A DNA stretch of 64,000 nt from Dyadobacter linearis (GTDB taxonomy: Bacteria > Bacteroidota > Bacteroidia > Cytophagales > Spirosomataceae), in assembly GCF_907165045.1 (NCBI RefSeq), contig NZ_CAJRAU010000003.1, positions 496,001 to 560,000 on the forward strand. The letters run 5' to 3'. The position numbers were made by a program, and so were the translations under genes. How positions within the stretch are numbered: the stretch's first letter is position 1; the number at the start of each line of letters is the position of its first letter. Below the pieces are notes generated by a model, which saw only the letters and a program-made list of their open reading frames with translations, ran no database searches and was not told the DNA's origin. This document shows, piece after piece, positions 1-7,827 of this stretch.

Positions 1-1647
1 CTGATCGATGTGTGGTTTGATTCCGGCGCAATGCCTTACGCGCAGTGGCACTATCCTTTTGAAAATCAGGAGATATTTGACAAAAGTTATCCGGCCGATT
101 TCATTTCCGAAGGTGTGGATCAGACGCGCGGCTGGTTCTTTACATTGCACGCGATCGCCGGAATGCTGTTCGATTCTGTTGCATTCAAAAATGTAGTTTC
201 GACGGGTTTGGTTTTGGATAAAAACGGCAATAAAATGTCGAAACGCCTGGGCAATGCGGTGGATCCGTTCTCGACCCTGGCGCACTACGGCCCCGACGCG
301 ACACGCTGGTACATGATCACCAATGCGGAACCGTGGGATAATTTGAAGTTCAATATTGATGGTATTGGTGAAGTACAGCGCAAATTTTTCGGAACGCTGG
401 TCAATACCTATAATTTCTTCGCGCTCTATGCGAATCTGGATGGTTATGAATTCCACGAAGCAACCTCTGTTCCTATTGAAAAACGTACGGAGCTGGACCG
501 GTGGATCTTGTCCAAACTGAATACACTGATCAAGGAAGTAGGCGAGCAATTTGACGATTATAACCCGACAAAAGCCGGCCGTTTGGTTCAGGATTTTGTG
601 ACTGATCAGCTTTCCAACTGGTATATCCGGTTAAACCGTCGTCGTTTCTGGAATCCTTCGCAGGACCAGGGTACCGGCTTAACCGACGATAAAAGAGCTG
701 CTTACGAAACTTTGCAGCATTGTTTGGTTACGGTATCCCAGCTAATGTCACCTATCGCGCCGTTTTTCGCGGAATGGTTGTATAAAAACCTGACCGATGG
801 CGACCGCGAGCTGGCTGTTCAGCACGGTACTGATTACAAATACGAATCGGTGCACCTGACCTACTGGCCGAAAATCGAGACGGAATATGTGGATACCGAT
901 CTGGAACAGTCGATGGAACTGGCACAATCAATCAGTTCGCTGGTGCATTCGATCCGCAAGGGACATAAGCTGAAAGTTCGTCAGCCGCTTTCCAAGATAT
1001 TGATCCCTGTTTTGAGTGACAACACAAAACGCCAGATCGAGCAGGTAACTGGCATTATCCTGACGGAAGTCAATGTGAAAACCGTTGAATTCGTGCACGA
1101 TGACAGTGGTATCCTGAAAAAGAAGATCAAACCGAATTTCAAAACTTTGGGACCGAAGTTTGGGCCAAAAATGAAGGAAGTAGCAGCTGCTATTTCCGCT
1201 ATGGATGAAGCTCAGATCAAGGATATTGAGAAAAACTCGACCATTAATCTGCAAGCAGCAAGCGGCCCGATCGCTATTGCGTTGACCGACGTCGAGATCA
1301 TCGCCGAAGACGTTCCGGGCTGGCTTGTAGCGAGCGAAGGCGGCTTGACCGTCGCGCTGGATATTACCGTCACCGACGAACTTCGTCTCGAAGGAATAGC
1401 GCGCGATTTTGTCAACCGTGTTCAGAATCTGCGAAAAGACAGCGGCTTTGAGGTTACTGACAAGATCCGCATTACCTTACAAAATAACGACAGCCTGCTC
1501 GCAAGCGCCGTGACTGCCAACAAAGAATACATCTGCCAGGAAGTACAGGCGCTGGATCTCAATTTGGTCAGTGATCTAAATGGAGAAGCGAGTGAAATTG
1601 AAATGGATGAGTTTTTGTTGAAGGTGAAGATCGAGGTAGTGAGCTGA
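1..1647 (+). CDS. ileS: Isoleucine--tRNA ligase, C-terminal half (5' end outside window)
   Basis: Charges tRNA-Ile with isoleucine in the cytoplasm. The frame is already open at base 1, so the N-terminal catalytic half with the HIGH motif and most of the editing domain lies upstream. Visible are the end of the class I catalytic core (WFDSG, then DQTRGWF), the KMSKR loop encoded at 232-246, and the helical anticodon-binding domain with the LDRWILSKLN signature. The C-terminal 250 residues form the extension typical of the longer bacterial and eukaryote-like IleRS. The stop codon TGA overlaps the next ATG by one base, so ileS and the DUF6934 gene are translationally coupled. Identification is firm; only the length is unknown. 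Confidence 0.97.
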   Translation: MIDVWFDSGAMPYAQWHYPFENQEIFDKSYPADFISEGVDQTRGWFFTLHAIAGMLFDSVAFKNVVSTGLVLDKNGNKMSKRLGNAVDPFSTLAHYGPDATRWYMITNAEPWDNLKFNIDGIGEVQRKFFGTLVNTYNFFALYANLDGYEFHEATSVPIEKRTELDRWILSKLNTLIKEVGEQFDDYNPTKAGRLVQDFVTDQLSNWYIRLNRRRFWNPSQDQGTGLTDDKRAAYETLQHCLVTVSQLMSPIAPFFAEWLYKNLTDGDRELAVQHGTDYKYESVHLTYWPKIETEYVDTDLEQSMELAQSISSLVHSIRKGHKLKVRQPLSKILIPVLSDNTKRQIEQVTGIILTEVNVKTVEFVHDDSGILKKKIKPNFKTLGPKFGPKMKEVAAAISAMDEAQIKDIEKNSTINLQAASGPIAIALTDVEIIAEDVPGWLVASEGGLTVALDITVTDELRLEGIARDFVNRVQNLRKDSGFEVTDKIRITLQNNDSLLASAVTANKEYICQEVQALDLNLVSDLNGEASEIEMDEFLLKVKIEVVS

Positions 1648-2087
1648 TGAATAAAGACGGTTATGATCTGATTGTCAGTGCTGATGCGAAGCGCTTTTAT
1701 TTTGAGAGTGTTGGAAAAAGAGGATGTTTTCAAAAACAGATTGCATTTGTGCCAATCGGACGGACATCATATAACCTTGCTTTACTCGACTATGATCCGA
1801 ATATTTCGGATTATAGCGATCTGCCAGTTACCGATAATGGAGATATGGAACGTGTTATGGCGACTGTCATCAATGCGATCTACGAATTTTTTGAAATGAA
1901 TCCAGTCGCAACGATCTATTTTGCCGGAAACACTCCCGCGAAAACGCGATTATATCAGGCTGTGATTAATAACTGCCTCGATATGGGCAGCAAAGAATTC
2001 GTTATTTATGGAAGGCAAGATGATGAATGGTTTCCTTTTACAAGGTCGGGCAGATACACCGGTTTTTTAATTAGGAAAAACGCTTAA
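1647..2087 (+). CDS. DUF6934 family protein
   Basis: A 146-residue protein of unknown function, recognised as DUF6934 by its pattern: an N-terminal strand pair, the NLALLDYD and DNGDMERVMATV segments, a helix, the ATIYFAGNTPAKTRLY core and a C-terminal EFVIYG plus GFLIRK ending. The family is largely confined to Bacteroidota and often sits beside a very small gene. Here the start ATG overlaps the ileS stop (TGATG), and a 54-residue ORF follows 24 bp downstream. No signal peptide or membrane segment is visible, so it is probably cytoplasmic. A toxin-antitoxin-like role with the small downstream protein is possible but is inference only; no catalytic motif is obvious. Confidence 0.8.
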   Translation: MNKDGYDLIVSADAKRFYFESVGKRGCFQKQIAFVPIGRTSYNLALLDYDPNISDYSDLPVTDNGDMERVMATVINAIYEFFEMNPVATIYFAGNTPAKTRLYQAVINNCLDMGSKEFVIYGRQDDEWFPFTRSGRYTGFLIRKNA

Positions 2088-2111
2088 ATTCGACAAATAA
2101 AAAGTCATGTT

Positions 2112-2276
2112 ATGAGGACGAGTGAAAAAGAAAAGCAGGGTTTATTTCGGGGGAAAATCACATATGATCCTTCATTGGATAACTTACCTCTTCCCAAAGC
2201 GGCTGTCGAGAAAGCAGCGCGCGCCCGCAAGTTCCTGGAAGAACATCCTATTCCAGAACATATTTTGAAAAGATAA
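2112..2276 (+). CDS. Small protein downstream of DUF6934 (54 aa), possible partner
   Basis: A 54-codon ORF from ATG 2112 to TAA 2274-2276, packed between the DUF6934 gene (24 bp upstream) and the SDR gene (4 bp downstream). The product has a charged N-terminus, a TYDPSLDNLPLPK segment and a basic/acidic helix (KAAVEKAARARKFLEEH), ending in PEHILKR. This looks like a genuine protein rather than noise, and its size and position resemble small genes found beside DUF6934 in other Bacteroidota. The function is unknown; the helix and lack of a globular core would suit an antitoxin or adaptor. Confidence rests on spacing and composition, not on a recognised family. Confidence 0.55.
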   Translation: MRTSEKEKQGLFRGKITYDPSLDNLPLPKAAVEKAARARKFLEEHPIPEHILKR

Positions 2277-2280
2277 CATC

Positions 2281-3060
2281 ATGCAATTAAAAAATGCTAT
2301 TGCATTCATAACGGGCGGAGCCTCCGGATTGGGAGAGGCTACCGCCCGTTTGTTTGTGGAGGCTGGCGCAAATGCGGTGATCCTAGATCTGAATGAAGCG
2401 GCGGGCACTGCATTGGAAGAATCGTTTGATGGAAAAATCAAATTCATTAAAACCGATGTTTCCAGTGAAACTGAGGTAAAAACCGCCGTCGACTTTGCAA
2501 TTGCTCAGTTTGGGAAAATTGATATTGTTGTGAACTGCGCTGGCGTTGCACCTGCCCGGAAAATAGTCGGTAAATCAGAGGGCATTTACGGCCCGCATTC
2601 TTTTGAATTATTCGAAAAAACCATCCGCACAAACCTGATCGGCACTTTTAACGTCATGCGCCTGGCGGCTTTTGCAATGGAACAAAATTCGCCAAATGAG
2701 GAAGGAGAGCGCGGCGTGATTATTAATACAGCCTCCGTAGCTGCTTACGATGGACAAATGGGGCAGGTCGCTTATGCGGCTAGTAAGGGTGGGATTGTTA
2801 GCATGACTTTGCCTGTCGCCCGTGATCTTGCCAAATCTGGCATTCGGGTTATGGCAATAGCCCCCGGCTTGTTTGAAACGCCGTTAATGATGGGATTACC
2901 CGAAGAGGCGCGCGTGTCACTAGGGCAGCAGATACCATTCCCCTCCCGCCTTGGAAGACCTTCCGAATATGCGTTGCTGGCCAAATCCATTGTAGAAAAT
3001 CCAATGCTGAACGGTGAGGTGATCCGCCTCGACGGGGCAATCAGAATGGGACCGAGATAA
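2281..3060 (+). CDS. SDR family oxidoreductase, type 2 3-hydroxyacyl-CoA dehydrogenase-like
   Basis: A 259-residue classical short-chain dehydrogenase. The NAD-binding TGGASGLG motif lies near residues 11-18, D36 after the second strand suggests NAD(H) preference, NCAG follows around residue 85, and the catalytic Ser-Tyr-Lys set is NTASVAAYDGQMGQVAYAASK. The insertion VGKSEGIYGPHSFELFEKTI and the APGLFETPLMMGLP segment match the HSD17B10 / type 2 HADH subfamily, which oxidises 3-hydroxyacyl-CoA in fatty-acid or branched-chain amino-acid breakdown. The gene lies 4 bp after the small ORF and its TAA overlaps the next ATG, so it belongs to the ileS-led run. The substrate is inferred from subfamily resemblance. 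Confidence 0.88.
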   Translation: MQLKNAIAFITGGASGLGEATARLFVEAGANAVILDLNEAAGTALEESFDGKIKFIKTDVSSETEVKTAVDFAIAQFGKIDIVVNCAGVAPARKIVGKSEGIYGPHSFELFEKTIRTNLIGTFNVMRLAAFAMEQNSPNEEGERGVIINTASVAAYDGQMGQVAYAASKGGIVSMTLPVARDLAKSGIRVMAIAPGLFETPLMMGLPEEARVSLGQQIPFPSRLGRPSEYALLAKSIVENPMLNGEVIRLDGAIRMGPR

Positions 3061-3452
3061 TGCATTCACATTCAAACATATTGCCCGCAAACAGAACCAT
3101 TTTAAGGTGGTTATTCCTGGTTATTTTATCAACCGGATCCGGCTTCTTTCAGGGATATAATCGGGCCGCGGCTTGCCAGACAGAGCAGTTTTTTAATTCT
3201 CACCGAAGCAGAAATGCCGGTACAATTGTCGCGTTCAAGCAGCCTGCATCGAACAGTAAGGCCACAATTGAAGACTTCAAAGAATCTGCTGAGATCCATC
3301 TTGCGAGGCAGCGCAGCTTTGCAAACCTCAATGAGACCCGTTTTAATACAGCCTCGCGACAATTCGCTTCCTATTCATTTGAGTTACTGAAAATGAATAG
3401 GTTACAAGGAGGCACAAGTTCTTCTTACCAGTCTGATTCTTCATTTTCCTGA
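3060..3452 (+). CDS. Hypothetical protein with N-terminal hydrophobic segment
   Basis: A 130-residue ORF whose ATG overlaps the stop of the SDR gene (TAATG), which argues for translational coupling. Residues 16-32 (LRWLFLVILSTGSGFFQ) form a single hydrophobic stretch after a short basic start, consistent with a signal anchor or signal peptide. The rest is polar, rich in Ser, Asn and Gln, with no recognisable domain and a low-complexity SSSYQSDSSFS tail. No family is recognised. It may be a fast-evolving exported protein or a chance ORF kept open by composition. Confidence 0.45.
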   Translation: MHSHSNILPANRTILRWLFLVILSTGSGFFQGYNRAAACQTEQFFNSHRSRNAGTIVAFKQPASNSKATIEDFKESAEIHLARQRSFANLNETRFNTASRQFASYSFELLKMNRLQGGTSSSYQSDSSFS

Positions 3453-3561
3453 TTCGGGGCAACTGCTTTGTCCCAAAATACTGCGAGCGTAATGCTTGTA
3501 GTCAACTTTTATGCTGTTTCTGTTTCAGGAAACGCAATTATTCATTTTAAAAAATCAGGAA

Positions 3562-3720
3562 ATGGATATTGGTATAATATTCCGCAGCCTCATCAAGTGG
3601 CTGCGACGATTTGTTATCGCTTTTATGCTGGGCTTTTCCAATGTTATCTATCAGGAAACCAAAACGATAGACGATACTTTCTTTAAAACGGAACAGGTTT
3701 TGCCGGATAAAGAAGAATAG
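3562..3720 (+). CDS. Small hypothetical protein (52 aa), amphipathic N-terminus
   Basis: A 52-codon ORF starting at ATG 3562. The frame is open further upstream to 3511, but the upstream residues look unlike protein. The N-terminal half (IIFRSLIKWLRRFVIAFMLGF) is a hydrophobic and basic helix, followed by an acidic, polar tail ending in PDKEE, so a membrane-associated microprotein is possible. It ends 10 bp before the stop of the convergent DeoR gene. No family recognised; a real but minor gene or a chance ORF are both possible. Confidence 0.35.
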   Translation: MDIGIIFRSLIKWLRRFVIAFMLGFSNVIYQETKTIDDTFFKTEQVLPDKEE

Positions 3721-3729
3721 ACTGGCTGG

Positions 3730-4479
3730 TCAAACCATTTGAATTCCAAGCTCAGAATACGTTTTAAATGCTTCCTGCCCGCCCGGCTGATCGGTGATAA
3801 TGACAGACAACCGCTCAGTCGGGCAAATATAAAAGGCTTCGGCCGTTTCGAGTTTTTCTGCGGTAGCGAGTGCAATTATCTCGCGTGAAGACTGGATCAT
3901 CGTCCTTTTCACTTCACTTTCTTCATAATCCGGCCCGGTTACTCCCAACTCTTTGTGAATACTGCAAATTCCAAGCAAGCAAATATCAGCCCTGAACTTT
4001 TTCAAAAATTGAATGGTATCGCTTCCGATTGTAACAAAGGAGTTTTTCAAAAGTCGCCCACCGGCAAAGAGTACTTCAACAAATTCATGTTCCTCTAACA
4101 AGGAAGCGATTGGAAAACTGTTCGTAACAACGGTGATCCTCAAATCCTTAGGCAATGCTTGTGCGATAAGCATAGCAGAAGTCCCTCCATCAAAAATGAC
4201 AACCTGCCCGTCTTTTAGAAACGATAATGCTTTGTTTGCAATGATCTGCTTCTGGTCCTTATCGTGGGAAATCCGGTCACGAAAATGGTGCGGTCCCGGA
4301 GCATGCGGTACTGCACCTCCCCGAACAGATTTTAGTAGTCCCTGGTCTGCCAGCTCTTTAATATCCCGCCGGACAGTATCCTCAGATACATTCAACAGTG
4401 CACTTAGTCCGGCCAGATATACCTTTTGATCATTGACAAGACGATCGAGAATAACTTTAAATCGCTCTTCCTTTAACAT
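3730..4479 (-). CDS. DeoR/GlpR family transcriptional regulator
   Basis: A 249-residue cytoplasmic repressor of the DeoR family. Residues 1-57 form the winged helix-turn-helix with the family signature (LSALLNVSEDTVRRDIKELADQGLL), and residues 75-235 the DeoRC sensor domain, which resembles ribose-5-phosphate isomerase (FDGGTSAMLIAQAL, VVTNSFPIA, FAGGRLL, LGICSI). Family members bind a phosphorylated sugar or nucleoside breakdown product. It is divergent from the nucleotidase gene at 4581, with a promoter carrying ATTGCA repeats between them, so it probably controls that gene and itself. The ligand cannot be read from sequence. Confidence 0.92.
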   Translation of the reverse strand: MLKEERFKVILDRLVNDQKVYLAGLSALLNVSEDTVRRDIKELADQGLLKSVRGGAVPHAPGPHHFRDRISHDKDQKQIIANKALSFLKDGQVVIFDGGTSAMLIAQALPKDLRITVVTNSFPIASLLEEHEFVEVLFAGGRLLKNSFVTIGSDTIQFLKKFRADICLLGICSIHKELGVTGPDYEESEVKRTMIQSSREIIALATAEKLETAEAFYICPTERLSVIITDQPGGQEAFKTYSELGIQMV

Positions 4480-4520
4480 AGCATCATCGAACTTTCTGCA
4501 AACTTAATATTTATTTAAAA

Positions 4521-4564
4521 CAAACATTGCAAAATATTGCATCAATATTCTACTTTTGTTGCAA
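4521..4564 (+). promoter_or_regulatory. Promoter of the nucleotidase gene with repeated ATTGCA motifs
   Basis: TACTTTTG at 4551-4558 matches the Bacteroidota -7 consensus TAnnTTTG, with TTG at 4527-4529 placed 21 bp upstream as a -33 element. ATTGCA occurs at 4526-4531 and 4536-4541 with a 10-bp period, and GTTGCAA follows at 4559, inside and just after the promoter. One helical turn between copies suggests a protein-binding site; the divergent DeoR regulator is the natural candidate. Binding is inference. Confidence 0.55.
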
Positions 4565-4580
4565 TAAAACGCAAATTAAG

Positions 4581-5129
4581 ATGAATAGAAAATCAATAGC
4601 GGTGGATATGGACAATGTCATTGTGGACATTGAAGTCAATTGGATCAATGCTTATGAAAAAGCATTCGGAGTAAAAGTAGCGCGCGAGGCAATGCTCGGA
4701 ATACCTGAGGATCAGGCATTTCCGGATCCTGATGCAGCCAGAAGCCTGTTATATAAACCCGGCTTTTTTCGTGACGCACCGGTGATAGCCGGCGCACAGG
4801 AGGCGATCCTGAAGTTGCAGGAGCATTTTGATATTTTCATCGTTTCTGCCGCAATGGAATTCCCCAATTCGCTTCTGGAAAAACACGATTGGCTAAACGA
4901 ACATTTCCCCTCAATCCACTGGAAAAACATCGTTTTTTGCGGAGATAAACGCGTGATCAACACTGACTACCTGATCGACGACCACCTGAAAAACCTTGAT
5001 TACTGCCAGGGAACGCCGATTCTATTCTCGGCCGGTCACAATGCAGGGATCGAGAAATATCGGAGGGTTAATAATTGGGAAGAAGTGCTGAAATTGTTTT
5101 ATACAGAAATGGTCAAATTTCCATCCTAA
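4581..5129 (+). CDS. 5'(3')-deoxyribonucleotidase-like HAD phosphatase (NT5C family)
   Basis: A 182-residue HAD-superfamily phosphatase. The nucleophile motif is VDMDNVIVD with D9 and D11, as in the NT5C (5'(3')-deoxyribonucleotidase) family that dephosphorylates nucleoside monophosphates. Further motifs are the SAAMEFPNS motif II, K after FCGD, and the DYLIDDHLKN motif III acidic pair. The start at 4581 was chosen over the upstream in-frame 4527 because the upstream part lies in the promoter and does not resemble protein. It is divergent from a DeoR-type repressor, which fits nucleotide or sugar-phosphate turnover. The family call is strong; substrate not proven. Confidence 0.88.
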   Translation: MNRKSIAVDMDNVIVDIEVNWINAYEKAFGVKVAREAMLGIPEDQAFPDPDAARSLLYKPGFFRDAPVIAGAQEAILKLQEHFDIFIVSAAMEFPNSLLEKHDWLNEHFPSIHWKNIVFCGDKRVINTDYLIDDHLKNLDYCQGTPILFSAGHNAGIEKYRRVNNWEEVLKLFYTEMVKFPS

Positions 5130-5216
5130 GATCTAATGCGAATTTGGCATCATAAAAAGTGAAACTTTGTATATTAGTAGAATAGAAATCAATCTATGTA
5201 AAAAAAGAAACAAATA

Positions 5217-5432
5217 ATGGTTTCGCTAAATATCTCATTAAATCAACTGCTGGAAGTCATCAAGTCGCTTAATGAACTTGAAAAGATACAAGTCCGAAGT
5301 GCGCTTGAAAATGAAGTCGATGTCTCCGATCAAACAAACGAGGAATTGCTTCGCCGTAAAAAAGCATATGAAGATGGTAAGATAACTTCCCGCTCCTGGA
5401 ACGATATCAAAGGCAAGTATGGGTCTTTATAA
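5217..5432 (+). CDS. Antitoxin of a ParE/RelE-type toxin-antitoxin pair
   Basis: A 71-residue protein with an N-terminal hydrophobic helix pattern (ISLNQLLEVIKSLNELEKIQVRSALENE) and a polar C-terminal arm (KKAYEDGKITSRSWNDIKGKYGSL). The arm resembles the toxin-wrapping tails of addiction-module antitoxins. Its last 14 bases overlap the toxin gene, the usual arrangement for type II modules. The pair sits alone between the nucleotidase and uvrB. The antitoxin normally neutralises the toxin and represses the operon. The call comes mostly from gene context and size. Confidence 0.8.
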   Translation: MVSLNISLNQLLEVIKSLNELEKIQVRSALENEVDVSDQTNEELLRRKKAYEDGKITSRSWNDIKGKYGSL

Positions 5433-5730
5433 CCTTGAGTTTCTAGAAAGTGCCGAGATAGAATTGTCAGAGACATTTGAATATTACGATGCCCAGCAGA
5501 GTGGACTGGGACAAAGATTCGTAAAAGAGCTTGCGCACTATTTGGACTCGATAGCAGACAATCCATTTAAATACGCAATGAAGTACAAGAATCCCTTCCG
5601 ATTCGCCCCACTCAAAATCTTTCCCTATCTTATTGCCTACTGGCTAGATACAGAAGACAACACTATTTATGTTGCTTCCATATTTCACACAAGCAGAAAT
5701 CCGAAGAAATTTGAAGATTTAAGATTCTAA
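5419..5730 (+). CDS. RelE/ParE family toxin
   Basis: A 103-residue toxin of the RelE/ParE superfamily. Visible are the helical hairpin EFLESAEIELSETFEYYDAQQSGLGQRFVKELAHYLDSI and the core strands with P-x-R-F and FPYLIAYWLDTEDNTIYVASIFHTSRNP, typical of the ParE/RelE fold. RelE proteins cut mRNA on the ribosome and ParE proteins inhibit gyrase; the two cannot be separated from sequence here. It overlaps the antitoxin gene by 14 bp. Its stop codon is one base from the stop of convergent uvrB, and no terminator is visible between them. Confidence 0.88.
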   Translation: MGLYNLEFLESAEIELSETFEYYDAQQSGLGQRFVKELAHYLDSIADNPFKYAMKYKNPFRFAPLKIFPYLIAYWLDTEDNTIYVASIFHTSRNPKKFEDLRF

Positions 5731-5731
5731 A

Positions 5732-7750
5732 TTACGCCTCCTGCTTCGCCCGATCCTTCAATTGCAGCAGCTCGTCGCGTAGTCTCGCTGCTTCTAGGAA
5801 GTCCATATCTTTCGCGGCGGATTCCATTTTCCGTTGCGTTTCGGCGATGAGTTTTTGCAGGTCGTTTTTACCCATATACTGCACAACAGGATCGGCAGCG
5901 ATTCGGATTTCACTCGGTTCCACGTACACTTTACGCACTTTCGAGTCAGCGACGGAAGTTTGTTCCATGATCGCTTCTTTCGATTTCAGGATCGTTCTCG
6001 GCACAATACCGTTTTCAATATTATACTCCATTTGAATGCTGCGGCGACGATTCGTCTCGTCGATCGCGAGCTGCATGGAGCCCGTCATGACATCGGCGTA
6101 CATGATTACTTTCCCACGATCATTACGCGCGGCGCGGCCTATTGTCTGGATCATCGAGCGGGTATCTCTCAAAAATCCTTCTTTATCAGCATCCATAATG
6201 GCCACAAGCGACACTTCGGGTAAATCGAGCCCCTCGCGCAGCAGGTTCACACCTACCAATACATCAAATACACCCAACCGAAGCTCCCGCAATATCTCCA
6301 CGCGGTCCAAAGCCTTCACTTCCGAGTGAATGTAGCGGCATTTGACTCCGACGCGGTCAAGGTATTTGCTTAGCTCTTCGGCCATTCTTTTGGTCAAAGT
6401 GGTGATCAGTACACGGTCACCCATCGCGATCCTTTTGTTTGTTTCTTCCAAAAGGTCGTCAATCTGGTTGAGGCTTGGCCTTACTTCAATCTCCGGGTCC
6501 AAAAGTCCGGTTGGTCGGATAATCTGCTCAACAACAACACCTTCCGATTTTCTCAACTCATATTCAGCAGGCGTCGCACTCACAAAAATCGTTTGCGGCG
6601 TCATATCTTCGAATTCCTGGAAAGTAAGCGGCCGGTTATCCAATGCAGAAGGAAGCCTGAAACCATATTCAACAAGCGACTCTTTTCTCGAACGGTCACC
6701 GCCCCACATCGCGCGGATCTGCGGCATCGTCACGTGACTTTCATCCACTACCATTAAAAAATCGTCCGGGAAATAATCCAGCAGACAGAAAGGCCGCTGG
6801 CCCGGCAGGCGGCGATCGAAGTAGCGGGAGTAATTTTCGATCCCTGAGCAATAACCCAGTTCCCGCATCATTTCCATATCAAATTCCGTCCGCTCCTTCA
6901 CACGCTCGGCCTCGGCCAATCTCCCCTCCGCAGTGAAATACTTGATCTGCGTCACCAGGTCATCCTGAATCTCTTTTATTGATTGGTTAAGTACATCGCG
7001 GCCCGTCACGAAAAGGTTAGCAGGGAAAATGGCAACCGCTTTCTCAGATGAAATTTTCTTTCCGGATTCCGGTTCTATGCGCTGGATTGCCTCAATTTCA
7101 TCGCCAAAAAATATAAACCGGTAAGCGAAATCGGCGTAACCGGGATACACATCTACGGTATCACCTTTCACCCGGAACGTTCCGCGGTTAAATTCAAGCT
7201 CGGTGCGGCTATACAATATTTCTACCAACCGAAAAAGGAACTGGTTTCGACTTACAATATCGCCTAGCTTGGCGCTGACAATGCTTTTTTTGTATTCGTG
7301 CGGGTTTCCTGCGCCGTAAATACAGGAAACAGAAGCCACCACGATTACGTCCCGCCGCCCGCTCATGAGCGAAGACACGGTATGCAGTCGCAGTTTTTCA
7401 ATTTCCTGATTGATCATCAGGTCCTTTTCAATATATGTATTGGTGGTGGAAATGAATGCTTCCGGCTGGTAGTAATCGTAGTAGCTGATAAAATACTCTA
7501 CCGCATTACTTGGAAAAAATTGCTTGAATTCGCCGTAAAGCTGTGCAGCCAGTGTTTTGTTGTGGCTCAATACCAGGGTAGGTTTGTGAACGCGGTTGAC
7601 TACGTTGGCAATGGTAAAGGTTTTACCCGAGCCGGTCACACCGAGCAGTGTCTGGGCCGGTTCGCCCGCTTCTATTCCCTGAACAAGTTGATCGATTGCA
7701 ACGGGCTGATCGCCCGTAGGTTGGTATTCGGAAGTGAGTTCGAAATTCAT
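5732..7750 (-). CDS. uvrB: Excinuclease ABC subunit UvrB
   Basis: A 672-residue nucleotide-excision-repair helicase that loads with UvrA on damaged DNA and hands over to UvrC. Seen are Walker A GVTGSGKTFT, the beta-hairpin region (YYDYYQPEAF), the DESHVTMPQ Walker B box, helicase motifs through QTIGRAARN, and the C-terminal UVR motif (LIAETQRKMESAAKDMDFLEAARLRDELL). The ATG at 7750 (MNFELTSEYQPTGDQP) is chosen over an upstream in-frame start at 7789, because the upstream 13 residues are not conserved-looking and overlap an inverted repeat. Length and motifs are normal. Confidence 0.97.
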   Translation of the reverse strand: MNFELTSEYQPTGDQPVAIDQLVQGIEAGEPAQTLLGVTGSGKTFTIANVVNRVHKPTLVLSHNKTLAAQLYGEFKQFFPSNAVEYFISYYDYYQPEAFISTTNTYIEKDLMINQEIEKLRLHTVSSLMSGRRDVIVVASVSCIYGAGNPHEYKKSIVSAKLGDIVSRNQFLFRLVEILYSRTELEFNRGTFRVKGDTVDVYPGYADFAYRFIFFGDEIEAIQRIEPESGKKISSEKAVAIFPANLFVTGRDVLNQSIKEIQDDLVTQIKYFTAEGRLAEAERVKERTEFDMEMMRELGYCSGIENYSRYFDRRLPGQRPFCLLDYFPDDFLMVVDESHVTMPQIRAMWGGDRSRKESLVEYGFRLPSALDNRPLTFQEFEDMTPQTIFVSATPAEYELRKSEGVVVEQIIRPTGLLDPEIEVRPSLNQIDDLLEETNKRIAMGDRVLITTLTKRMAEELSKYLDRVGVKCRYIHSEVKALDRVEILRELRLGVFDVLVGVNLLREGLDLPEVSLVAIMDADKEGFLRDTRSMIQTIGRAARNDRGKVIMYADVMTGSMQLAIDETNRRRSIQMEYNIENGIVPRTILKSKEAIMEQTSVADSKVRKVYVEPSEIRIAADPVVQYMGKNDLQKLIAETQRKMESAAKDMDFLEAARLRDELLQLKDRAKQEA

Positions 7751-7778
7751 AACAACAAATAAGGCCGTACCGGAAATA

Positions 7779-7816
7779 ACGCATTTCAAAGATAGATTAG
7801 TTTCCTTGAAATGCGT
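7779..7816. repeat. Perfect 11-bp inverted repeat upstream of uvrB
   Basis: Arms ACGCATTTCAA (7779-7789) and TTGAAATGCGT (7806-7816) are exact reverse complements with a 16-base loop, flanked on both sides by CCGG. The element lies between the cupin gene stop and the uvrB ATG, 28 bp before uvrB. It lacks a long T-run on the uvrB strand, so it may be a weak terminator for the cupin gene, an operator for uvrB, or a leader hairpin. Confidence 0.6.
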
Positions 7817-7827
7817 CCGGGACTGCC

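Noticed and set aside
5834..6737. Several ORFs antisense to uvrB
   Set aside because: All lie over conserved uvrB codons and encode low-quality, Ser/Arg-rich sequence.
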